DNA from: Sediminicola sp037203765
GTDB lineage: Bacteria; Bacteroidota; Bacteroidia; Flavobacteriales; Flavobacteriaceae
DNA length: 64,000 nt
Assembly: GCF_037203765.1 (NCBI RefSeq)
Contig: NZ_JBBCAS010000008.1
Coordinates: 1 to 64,000, forward strand
Direction: 5' to 3'
The translations under genes and the position numbers were made by a program. The notes beneath the pieces were generated by a model. The model made no database searches. It saw only the letters and a list, made by a program, of their open reading frames with translations, and had not been told where the DNA came from. Of the stretch, positions 16,222-23,941 are shown piece after piece. The number at the start of each line of letters is the position of its first letter. The stretch's first letter is position 1.

Positions 16222-18114
16222 TTAATAAAGCACTCTAAATTTAATAGTATTGTCTATCTTCTTAAGTGCTTTGATCACTTCTTTGTTATATTCTTTGTCC
16301 AAATCCGAAATTACATAACCTACTTCGTTGTCCGTGGAAAGGTACTGACCGGTTATATTCATTTCATATCTGGCCAACACCTCATTGATTTTGGCCATAA
16401 TACCCGGTACATTCTTGTGAATATGCAAAAATCTATGGGCATTGTTTTGTTTTGGCAATCTAATATTGGGGAAATTCACGGCATCTACCGTGTTCCCAGA
16501 ATTGATGTAATCCATTATTTTGTTGGGGACAAAGTCAGCTATATCCCTTTGTGCCTCCTCTGTACTACCTCCCACATGAGGTGTCAATATCACATTGGGT
16601 ATTCCCTGTAGTTCTGTAATAAACTCACCATTGGATCTAGGCTCTTCCGGATATACATCTACTGCGGCTCCACCCAATTTACCGCTTTTAAGACCATTGA
16701 CCAGGGCAGGAATGTCCACGACAAAACCTCTCGCAAGGTTGATCAGCATTGCGCCATCCTTCATTTGGTTGATTTCCCTTTCTCCGATAAAATTGTTATT
16801 GGCCTTATTGTCATCTATATGGAGGGTCACCACATCCGATACGTTCAACAGGTCTTCCAAAGAATTGCACCTGATGGCGTTCCCCAGAGCCAATTGATCC
16901 GCAACGTCATAGTAATAGACACGCATACCGATGGCTTCGGCCAGGACGGATAATTGTTTGCCAATATTACCGTACCCTACAATACCAAGGTTCTTACCCC
17001 TTACCTCTCTTGAATTGGCAGCTGTCTTGTTCCATTGGCCTTGGTGTATTTCCATACTTCTTGGAAAAACACTACGCATCAACATAATGATCTGACCAAT
17101 GGCCAACTCTACAACGGAGCGGGTATTGCTATAAGGGGCGTTGAATACCACAACACCCTTTCGCCTACAATTATCCAGATCTATTTGGGTGGTACCTATA
17201 CAAAACGCTCCGACGACCATCAATTTATCGGCGGCATCCAAAACTTTTTTGGTGACCTGGGTTTTCGATCTGATTCCCAAAACATGAACACCCTTGATCT
17301 TTTCGATCAACTCATCTTCAGAAAGACTGCTTTTTACTAATTCTACGGTAAAGCCTTCATTTGAAAGGTTTTCAAATGCTGCCTGATGTACATTTTCCAA
17401 TAATAGAATTTTGATTCTATTTTTAGGATAGGATATTTTTCTTGGTAAGTCGTTCACAAATAAAAATTCATCTAGGTTAGGTGTAACGTGATCGGCTTTT
17501 CTGGTGGCCTTTTCACGGGAAACGTTTTCTGTATATGCAAAAAATTTATCGGCGATTCCAGCTTCCCGCATAACGTAGTCGCTGTATCCATCTCCGATTA
17601 CTTGTACTTCACCTTCCAAATTTAAGCTCCGTAGGCATTCTATCTTACCGTTATGGGAAGCCAAGACATTGGCTTCATCAAAGCCGATGATAAATCCATC
17701 TGCATCAAATTTGAAGGTATTGGCATAGACCCTGTTGGAGGGGATATTGTATTCTTCCACAATAGGATCAATAAACTCCTTGAATCCACAGGAAATAACA
17801 TAGATATCCTCTGAGAAATTATGGAAAAATTCTTTGTTGGAGGCTATGGATTTGGAAATTTTCTGACGAAGTTCTGTTACCAATGGCTCTAGATCATTCT
17901 TATGGGCGTTCAATAATTTAATGCGACGCTCCAGTGATTCTGTAAAAGAAATATCTCCATCTATGCCTAGATTGGTGATTTTTTGGATCTCATGGATGAT
18001 TTCATTTTTGTTGGATTTACCATTTAGGGTAATTTCCGCCAACACATCCAATGCCTCTACCCTAGTAAGCGTACTGTCAAAATCGAATACATATTTCCTG
18101 CCCACTTCTACCAT
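16222..18114 (-). CDS. serA: Fusion of phosphoserine-phosphatase-like HAD domain and D-3-phosphoglycerate dehydrogenase
   Basis: A 630-aa two-enzyme protein of serine synthesis. Residues 1-220 form a HAD phosphatase with all four motifs: DFDST (Asp11, Asp13), Ser108 in VISCG, Lys157, and GDGYSD (174-179). Residues from about 233 form phosphoglycerate dehydrogenase, with the Rossmann motif GIVGYGNIGKQ, catalytic NLARG, VDVYPEEP and LTPHVGGSTEEAQ. An ACT domain at the end (about 555-630) should bind serine for feedback control. The two activities bracket the pathway (first and third steps); serC is not nearby. The motifs suggest both halves are active. Confidence 0.93.
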   Translation of the reverse strand: MVEVGRKYVFDFDSTLTRVEALDVLAEITLNGKSNKNEIIHEIQKITNLGIDGDISFTESLERRIKLLNAHKNDLEPLVTELRQKISKSIASNKEFFHNFSEDIYVISCGFKEFIDPIVEEYNIPSNRVYANTFKFDADGFIIGFDEANVLASHNGKIECLRSLNLEGEVQVIGDGYSDYVMREAGIADKFFAYTENVSREKATRKADHVTPNLDEFLFVNDLPRKISYPKNRIKILLLENVHQAAFENLSNEGFTVELVKSSLSEDELIEKIKGVHVLGIRSKTQVTKKVLDAADKLMVVGAFCIGTTQIDLDNCRRKGVVVFNAPYSNTRSVVELAIGQIIMLMRSVFPRSMEIHQGQWNKTAANSREVRGKNLGIVGYGNIGKQLSVLAEAIGMRVYYYDVADQLALGNAIRCNSLEDLLNVSDVVTLHIDDNKANNNFIGEREINQMKDGAMLINLARGFVVDIPALVNGLKSGKLGGAAVDVYPEEPRSNGEFITELQGIPNVILTPHVGGSTEEAQRDIADFVPNKIMDYINSGNTVDAVNFPNIRLPKQNNAHRFLHIHKNVPGIMAKINEVLARYEMNITGQYLSTDNEVGYVISDLDKEYNKEVIKALKKIDNTIKFRVLY

Positions 18115-18333
18115 TGTTGTATAAAATTTAAGCAGTAAAAGTAAAAATTAAATTCCTTCAATTAAGGTATTTTCGGTTAAAAAGGGTTTCGTGTTAGCAA
18201 TCTCACAAAATTACTGCAAATATCATTTTAAATCACAGCAAAAATTATGAATTCCCTATTTCCAAGACACTGGGCCATATGGTGCCATATCATTCCAATC
18301 GCCTAAAATTCAAAGTTCTTCATATGGATGCCC

Positions 18334-19044
18334 TTATAAAACACCTCGTAAACTGATATAGAGAAACCCAGTTAATATGGCGATACCGAAACTCAATAAG
18401 GTACCTATCAGAATGTATTCGGTAAGCTTCCTATTGTTGCTCTCTTTGAGGTCATTGAATCTAAATACTGATTTGGCCGTGATGAGCAATCCGATGACCT
18501 CCCATCTCCCAATAATAATGAAGAGCAGGACAAACAAACGTTCTATGATCCCAATGTACTTCCCCGCATTGGGTAGCGACTTATGATCTATCTGAATCTG
18601 ATCCGAAAATCCCTCCAAAAGTTTGCCCATGATCACACCTGCCGGAAAGCTTACAAATACCACAGCAGTAACCAATGCCCAATCCAACTGCTGGAATAGG
18701 GATATGGTATGTCCCAAAAGATTATCGTAATAGGCACAGACATAAAGCACCAACAGATGCAGGATTTGGTCTACAAAGAAGATGACATTCTTTTTCTTGG
18801 TCCATGTTCCGGCGTACAGTTTTATGAGATCTATTGTAAAATGCGATAAGCTAATGGCCAGTGCCAATTTCCAATAAGCCATATCCCACAGCAATAGCAA
18901 TATAAGGACAAAATGGATGAGGGTATGGAAATAGAGATATTTTGATCTCACTTTATTCGACTCTTTGTGAATGACCCATTTGGTGGGCTGCAGCACAAAA
19001 TCCCCGATTAAATGTGCCAAAATCAACTTGATAAATAAGATCAT
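18334..19044 (-). CDS. DUF3307 domain-containing membrane protein
   Basis: Integral membrane protein of 236 aa with some six hydrophobic segments. The start ILFIKLILAHLIGDFVLQP and the nearby FHTLIHF and LSHFTIDLIK motifs, with several conserved His and Asp inside membrane helices, identify DUF3307. Function is unknown. Its start overlaps the stop of the satD-like gene by four bases (ATGA), so the two are translationally coupled, a pairing I know from other bacteria. The following 219 bases to serA hold no gene. Confidence 0.85.
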   Translation of the reverse strand: MILFIKLILAHLIGDFVLQPTKWVIHKESNKVRSKYLYFHTLIHFVLILLLLWDMAYWKLALAISLSHFTIDLIKLYAGTWTKKKNVIFFVDQILHLLVLYVCAYYDNLLGHTISLFQQLDWALVTAVVFVSFPAGVIMGKLLEGFSDQIQIDHKSLPNAGKYIGIIERLFVLLFIIIGRWEVIGLLITAKSVFRFNDLKESNNRKLTEYILIGTLLSFGIAILTGFLYISLRGVL

Positions 19045-19652
19045 AAACTATCTTCCTTTATAGTATTTTCATAAAAATTGAGCACTTCAAAAACAAGTTC
19101 TGCTTTTGCCCTTTTCATCCGCTGACTAACGGCAGATTGTTTGATCTGTAGCATATCGGCCAGCTCCTGTTGGGAACATTCTGGTCTCTGCAGTGCCAAG
19201 GCTACAATTTCTGCAGAAACAATGGACCAGCTATCCATAAATTCCAAAGCTAATCTAAATATTAGATTAAGGGTCGCGTCTGTATCCTTATCTGAAGTTG
19301 CAATGGCCAGATTCAATTTTTGCTGTTTCAAGTTTTCAAAGGTTCTGCCCGAGAATTGGTATGCACTGCCATTGGATTCACTTATTCCTTCACCACTATA
19401 GCTCTCCTCCCCTATCCCTATGGCCATGCGAACATCCAATCCCTTGAACTGCTTGATCATCGATTTTATTTCAACAGCAACTTTTAGCGCCTTACTGGGG
19501 TCTACTTTCAACTGAAATTCATCGCCCCTATATATGTCCCAATCTTTAGGGGTATTCCCCAACGTGGACAAATAGGTCTTTAATCCGGCCATCCATTCGG
19601 ACACCTCGTACCGATCAGAATTTATAATATCACCCGTAATAATTGCAACCAT
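19041..19652 (-). CDS. SatD family protein with C-terminal helix-turn-helix
   Basis: A 203-aa cytosolic protein. The first about 130 residues carry the SatD motifs: ITGDIINS at the N terminus, IYRGDEFQLKV in the middle, VRMAIGIG, and GSAYQFSGRTFENL. The last 60 residues contain a helix-turn-helix resembling sigma region 4 (SQQELADMLQIKQSAVSQRMKR). The name comes from the streptococcal sat (secretion and acid tolerance) locus, but function here is unknown. It is cotranscribed with DUF3307. Two similar 21-base repeats flank its promoter box and could be its own binding sites. Confidence 0.82.
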   Translation of the reverse strand: MVAIITGDIINSDRYEVSEWMAGLKTYLSTLGNTPKDWDIYRGDEFQLKVDPSKALKVAVEIKSMIKQFKGLDVRMAIGIGEESYSGEGISESNGSAYQFSGRTFENLKQQKLNLAIATSDKDTDATLNLIFRLALEFMDSWSIVSAEIVALALQRPECSQQELADMLQIKQSAVSQRMKRAKAELVFEVLNFYENTIKEDSL

Positions 19653-19670
19653 AATTTATAAGCTATAAAG

Positions 19671-19719
19671 CTAATATATAATAATATAAGCAAATATACT
19701 AATATTATTTCATATAAGC
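19671..19719 (-). promoter_or_regulatory. Operator-like direct repeats around the satD promoter
   Basis: On the minus strand two 21-base imperfect repeats starting GCTTATAT and ending ATATTAG occupy 19699-19719 and 19671-19691, spaced 28 bases start to start (16 of 21 positions equal). A third half-site (GCTTATAAATTAT) runs into the start codon at 19651-19663. The -7 box TATATTTG (19691-19698) lies between the two full repeats. The layout suggests a protein binding across the promoter, most simply the helix-turn-helix of SatD itself. Confidence 0.5.
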
Positions 19720-19734
19720 ACGATACCTGATAAT

Positions 19735-20187
19735 TCAGAACCACCGTCTTACCTGAACACAATAATGCTCGTATTCCTTTCCAAAAAGTTTCACCAATGC
19801 CTCTTCCTCGGGAATGATCTGATATTTATTCATATAGGACACAAATGCAGCCGCCAGGAGCGTATTGAAGACATTGCCCAGCCAGAGCCCAAGAGCCAAC
19901 AGCAACATTAACAGCGCCAGGTACATGGGGTTTCTGGAAAATTTATATATACCATTTGTAACTAAATGAGAACTCCCTGAGGGTTTTAGCGGATCTATGG
20001 TTGTCCTAGCCTTAAAAAACTGATATAAAGAAATACATCCTATAAGTACGGCCAAACCCACCAAAAATCCCAACAGCCAAAAGCGGCCAAAAAAGTCGAA
20101 CTCCCCTACGGGCAAGAACAGATCCAGCAGATACATAAGACCTCCAAAAACGATAAATATCATAGCGGGGGGCAATTTTAATTTCAT
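19735..20187 (-). CDS. Isoprenylcysteine carboxylmethyltransferase-like / phospholipid methyltransferase-like membrane protein
   Basis: A 150-aa inner-membrane protein with about four transmembrane helices. The SAM-binding region typical of the ICMT/PEMT group is seen: TNGIYKFSRNPMYLALL and, near the end, PEEEALVKLFGKEYEHYCVQVRRW. The substrate in bacteria of this kind is unknown; prenylated proteins are not expected. The start MKLKLPPAM is taken because the 27-codon upstream extension runs into the intergenic region opposite the rdgB promoter. Confidence 0.85.
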   Translation of the reverse strand: MKLKLPPAMIFIVFGGLMYLLDLFLPVGEFDFFGRFWLLGFLVGLAVLIGCISLYQFFKARTTIDPLKPSGSSHLVTNGIYKFSRNPMYLALLMLLLALGLWLGNVFNTLLAAAFVSYMNKYQIIPEEEALVKLFGKEYEHYCVQVRRWF

Positions 20188-20217
20188 AGTATAAAATCTA
20201 TTAGGATTTAAATTTAG

Positions 20218-20225
20218 TAATTTTG
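20218..20225 (+). promoter_or_regulatory. Putative -7 box of rdgB
   Basis: TAATTTTG fits TAnnTTTG; the start codon follows 60 bases on. No clear TTG at -33. Confidence 0.35.
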
Positions 20226-20285
20226 CACGAGCAATCGCATAAGTAACAATATACACTTCGGACTGCAAAAAAACCGCATACTATT

Positions 20286-20864
20286 ATGGAACTCGTATTT
20301 GCCACACACAATAAGAACAAGTTTAAGGAAGTTCAACTGCTCCTTCCCAAACATATCACCCTGCGCTCCTTGGAGGACATAGGTTGTTTTGACGAAATTC
20401 CGGAAACTGCCGATTCCATTGAGGGCAATGCCATCCTCAAGGCCAATTATGTGACAGAACATTATGGTTATCCTTGTTTTGCAGATGACACCGGACTTAT
20501 GGTAGATGCTCTGGACGGTGCCCCGGGGGTATATTCTGCCAGATATGCCGGAACCGAAAAAAGCTCGGAGGCAAATATGGACAAATTATTGGAGGAATTG
20601 AAAGGCGAGACACATCGGGAGGCGAAATTCAAAACCACCATAGCACTTCACTTGGAAAGAGAAAAGGTCTTGTTCAATGGCATTGTATTGGGCGAAATAA
20701 CCTTGGAAAAAAGTGGTGCTGAAGGATTTGGTTATGACCCCATCTTCAAACCCCAAGGTTATGATAAAACATTTGCTGAACTTCCCATCACAGTTAAAAA
20801 TGAGATCAGCCACAGGGGAAAAGCTATCAAACAACTGATAGCCTACTTAAAAAATCTAAAATAG
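20286..20864 (+). CDS. rdgB: XTP/dITP diphosphatase (non-canonical purine NTP pyrophosphatase)
   Basis: Ham1/RdgB family house-cleaning enzyme that hydrolyses dITP and XTP to monophosphates, keeping deaminated purines out of DNA and RNA. Motifs: FATHNKNKFKEV (substrate loop), ADDTGLMVDALDGAPGVYSARYAG (catalytic Asp), GFGYDPIFKP, and SHRGKAI at the end. The 192-aa length is typical. It is transcribed alone. Confidence 0.97.
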   Translation: MELVFATHNKNKFKEVQLLLPKHITLRSLEDIGCFDEIPETADSIEGNAILKANYVTEHYGYPCFADDTGLMVDALDGAPGVYSARYAGTEKSSEANMDKLLEELKGETHREAKFKTTIALHLEREKVLFNGIVLGEITLEKSGAEGFGYDPIFKPQGYDKTFAELPITVKNEISHRGKAIKQLIAYLKNLK

Positions 20865-21002
20865 GATCCGATCAAAAACTTCCAAGGAATATTTTTATAC
20901 AGCGAAACCCTTGATTTTCATTTTATTGATACTTCCAAAGGCTGGTTTGGCCTAGGTTTCAAAGTATTACACAATTATTAACGCTATGTCAATAATTAGC
21001 AG

Positions 21003-21010
21003 TACTTTTG
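21003..21010 (+). promoter_or_regulatory. Putative -7 box of the DEAD-box helicase gene
   Basis: TACTTTTG fits TAnnTTTG. The start codon is at 21120, so the mRNA would carry a leader of about 100 bases. No convincing -33 TTG is seen. Confidence 0.45.
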
Positions 21011-21119
21011 CGGCTTGAAATAATGCCGCTGGTATAGCATGTGTTGCGCTGAGTATAATAGGTTATAAAGAATAATCGCTCTATGCAACATTCATATTTG
21101 CGATTAAGATTAACATATT

Positions 21120-22955
21120 ATGACAAAGTTTGAAGCACTGGGACTTGATAAGTCCCTAATTGATGCTATTTCTGATTTAGGTTTTGAAAGCCCGTCGGAA
21201 GTACAGGAAAAAGCAATTCCAATCTTATTGGAAGATGATACGGATTTGGTAGCCTTGGCCCAAACCGGAACAGGAAAAACCGCCGCTTTTGGTTTTCCAC
21301 TTATCCAAAAAATAGACAAAGACAGTAGAACTACCCAAGGATTGATCCTCTCTCCTACCAGGGAATTGTGCTTGCAGATCACCAATGAACTTCAATTGTA
21401 TTCCAAATATGAGAGAAGCCTAAATGTTGTAGCTATTTATGGTGGTGCCAGCATCACCGATCAAGCAAGACAAATTAAAAGAGGGGCTCAAATTATAGTA
21501 GCCACACCTGGTCGTATGAAAGATATGATCGGTCGTGGAATGGTTGATATTTCAAAAATCGACTATTGTGTACTGGATGAGGCGGATGAAATGTTGAATA
21601 TGGGCTTTATGGAGGATATCAAAGATATTCTTTCCAATACCCCAAAGGAAAAAAATACCTGGTTGTTCTCTGCAACAATGCCAAAAGAAGTGGCAACCAT
21701 TGCTAAGAAATTTATGCACAACCCACAGGAAATTACCGTGGGAACCAAAAATTCAGGAGCATCAACGGTACAGCACGAATACTATGTAGCTGGCGGAAGG
21801 GATCGTTACCCTGTCTTAAAAAGACTGGCCGATACCAATCCTGATATTTTCTCCGTAATATTCTGTAGAACCAAAAGGGACACGCAGAGGGTTGCTGAAA
21901 AATTGATCGAAGACGGGTATAACGCTGGTGCGCTTCACGGGGATTTGAGTCAGAACCAAAGAGATTTGGTCATGAACTCCTTCCGTAAAAAACAAATACA
22001 AATGTTGGTGGCCACTGATGTTGCCGCTAGAGGTATTGATGTAGATGACATTACCCATGTGATCAACTACCAATTGCCAGATGAGATTGAAACCTACACC
22101 CACCGTAGTGGACGTACAGGTAGAGCTGGTAAATCCGGTATCTCCATGGTTATCGTTACGCGTAGTGAATTGCGTAAGATCAAAGCTATAGAGAACAAAA
22201 TCAACCAGAAATTTATCTCCAAAAAGATCCCAACAGGAATGGAGATCTGTGAAATCCAGCTGTACCATTTGGCCAACAAAATAAAGGATACTTCCATCAA
22301 TGAAGAGGTAGAAAGTTATTTACCTGCCATCAATAACGTATTCAAGGGCATTGACCGTGAAGAATTGATCAAAAAAATAGTCTCTGTTGAATTCACACGA
22401 TTCTTCAACTATTACAACAAAACCAAGGATCTCAATACCTCCGATGGCGGAGATCGCAGAAATGATTCTGACGGACCAGCCCAGATTCCTAGTGACGGTT
22501 CTGTTCGTTATTTCATCAACATTGGTGAAAAGGACGATTATGACTGGATGTCCTTAAAGGATTTCTTGAGGGATACCTTGAGTTTAGGGCAGGATGATAT
22601 TTATAAGGTAGATGTTAAAGAAAGTTTTTCATTCTTTAATACCGATGCCTCTGTTACAGAGCAGATCTTAAAGACCTTCACCGATTTTAAGGTAGACGGA
22701 AGGTTCATCAATGTTGAAATCTCCAAGAACCCTGGTGGTGGCGGAGGTGGAAGTCGTGGAGGCGGAAGTCGAGGCGGTGGAAGACGCAGTGGTGGAAGAC
22801 GCAGTGAATCATTCGGCGGAAGACGTAGCGGTGGCGGAGACAGCGATCGCGGCGGAAGACGCAGCGGTGGCAAAGGCCGTGAGCGAAGTGCTTCCGATAG
22901 TCGCAAAAAGGACTCTGGAAGAAAATCGTCCAAAAAGAAAAACGGATTCTTTTAG
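21120..22955 (+). CDS. DEAD-box RNA helicase with DbpA-type RNA-binding domain and RGG tail
   Basis: ATP-dependent RNA helicase of the DeaD/CsdA type, expected in ribosome assembly and RNA turnover, often cold-induced. Helicase motifs in order: Q motif, AQTGTGKT, TPGR, VLDEADEMLNMGF, FSATMP, then the second RecA lobe with ARGIDVDD and HRSGRTGRAG. A DbpA-like RNA-binding domain follows (about 460-540; RYFINIGEKDDYDW). The last about 75 residues are a low-complexity Gly/Arg/Ser tail ending in lysines. At 611 aa it is close to E. coli DeaD. It has a long leader and its own terminator. Confidence 0.94.
   Translation: MTKFEALGLDKSLIDAISDLGFESPSEVQEKAIPILLEDDTDLVALAQTGTGKTAAFGFPLIQKIDKDSRTTQGLILSPTRELCLQITNELQLYSKYERSLNVVAIYGGASITDQARQIKRGAQIIVATPGRMKDMIGRGMVDISKIDYCVLDEADEMLNMGFMEDIKDILSNTPKEKNTWLFSATMPKEVATIAKKFMHNPQEITVGTKNSGASTVQHEYYVAGGRDRYPVLKRLADTNPDIFSVIFCRTKRDTQRVAEKLIEDGYNAGALHGDLSQNQRDLVMNSFRKKQIQMLVATDVAARGIDVDDITHVINYQLPDEIETYTHRSGRTGRAGKSGISMVIVTRSELRKIKAIENKINQKFISKKIPTGMEICEIQLYHLANKIKDTSINEEVESYLPAINNVFKGIDREELIKKIVSVEFTRFFNYYNKTKDLNTSDGGDRRNDSDGPAQIPSDGSVRYFINIGEKDDYDWMSLKDFLRDTLSLGQDDIYKVDVKESFSFFNTDASVTEQILKTFTDFKVDGRFINVEISKNPGGGGGGSRGGGSRGGGRRSGGRRSESFGGRRSGGGDSDRGGRRSGGKGRERSASDSRKKDSGRKSSKKKNGFF
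22731..22890 (+). repeat. DNA repeats encoding the RGG/RS tail
   Basis: Short direct repeats of the unit ggtggaagacgcag and variants occur at least five times, giving repeated GGRRSGG-type peptide. They lie inside the helicase gene and are simple coding repeats, possibly variable in number between strains. Confidence 0.6.
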
Positions 22956-22968
22956 TTAATTGTATATT

Positions 22969-22998
22969 AAAAAAATACGCTTCGGCGTATTTTTTTAT
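22969..22998. terminator. Terminator after the helicase gene
   Basis: Stem aaatacgc/gcgtattt with a TTCG tetraloop and a T run; the A run on the other side would let it work in both directions. Confidence 0.85.
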
Positions 22999-23031
22999 TT
23001 AGTTTACTGAATGAAATTAGGATTTAGATTA

Positions 23032-23811
23032 ATGAAGTACTTTTTATTTGCTTGCTTTATCATGCTCCACTTTCTTGGTGTTGCCCAAGAAAATCAAAAT
23101 AACAACGACACTGAAAAATTATCGGCTATCGTAGTAAATGCCCAAACGGATGAGCTACTGGAGAGTGTCCATGTCATCAATCTAAACCAAGTAAAGGGCA
23201 CCATCACCAACCAAAAGGGGGAGTTCTCAATAACCGCAGCTGTAAATGACACGCTTTACCTTTCCTATCTTGGTTTCAAAACCCAAAAAATCAGGGTCAC
23301 CAATGACATGTTCAAATTTAAGAACACCAAAATTGCCTTGACGGAATTGGCCTATGCCTTGGAAGAGGTTATTGTTAAGCCCTACCAACTCACGGGATAC
23401 TTGGAAATAGATGTAAAAAATCTACCTATTAATGAAGGGTTTCAATACAGTATATCCGGTCTTTCCAAAAGTTATGAGGCAGGAAGCAAAAACCCCAGTG
23501 CCGTGACTAAGGTCTTAGGGGCCATTCTTAACCCTGCTGATTTATTGCGAAACCTCTTTGGAAAAAAACCCCAAGAAATGAGGAAATTGAGAATGGTAAA
23601 AGAAGAAGATGAAATCAGGGATCTTTTGGCCTCAAAATTTGATCGCGAACTTCTCACTGAATTACTGCAGATCGAAAAAGTGGATATTGAAGATATACTT
23701 AACAACTGCAATTACTCCAGTTCCTTTATCAAAACCGCCAATGACCTTCAAATTTTGGATGCCATAAGTAGTTGTTATGAAGAGTTTAAAGTGCTCAACA
23801 GAAAGAGATAA
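23032..23811 (+). CDS. Exported carboxypeptidase-like regulatory domain protein
   Basis: Signal peptide (MKYFLFACFIMLHFLGVAQ) followed by a CarboxypepD-regulatory beta-sandwich at about 25-110 (LSAIVVNAQTDELLESVHVINL.. KGEFSI.. LYLSYLGFKT), as found at the front of TonB receptors, but without any barrel. The rest (about 120-260) is a helical region of unknown fold with two Cys near the end. The start 7 codons further up (23011) would put charged residues before the signal and is less likely. Probably periplasmic or outer-membrane associated; function unknown. Confidence 0.8.
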   Translation: MKYFLFACFIMLHFLGVAQENQNNNDTEKLSAIVVNAQTDELLESVHVINLNQVKGTITNQKGEFSITAAVNDTLYLSYLGFKTQKIRVTNDMFKFKNTKIALTELAYALEEVIVKPYQLTGYLEIDVKNLPINEGFQYSISGLSKSYEAGSKNPSAVTKVLGAILNPADLLRNLFGKKPQEMRKLRMVKEEDEIRDLLASKFDRELLTELLQIEKVDIEDILNNCNYSSSFIKTANDLQILDAISSCYEEFKVLNRKR

Positions 23812-23941
23812 ACCTCTTTGGACCATCATTCCGAAATTCTAACTTTTGTCAATATTTATGGAGGTTTGGAAGTTTTTTCCCTTTGGAAATAAATTTTCAT
23901 TTTCAAATTTCATTTTATAGCTTTAGACAAAATTGTAGGAA

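Noticed and set aside
18115..18333. Intergenic stretch between DUF3307 and serA searched for a small gene or RNA
   Set aside because: Only AT-rich sequence with an incomplete promoter-like TACTTTTA; nothing supportable.
21010..21029. Hairpin GCGGC/GCCGC as part of the helicase leader
   Set aside because: The predicted transcription start lies inside the stem, so it would not be complete in the RNA.
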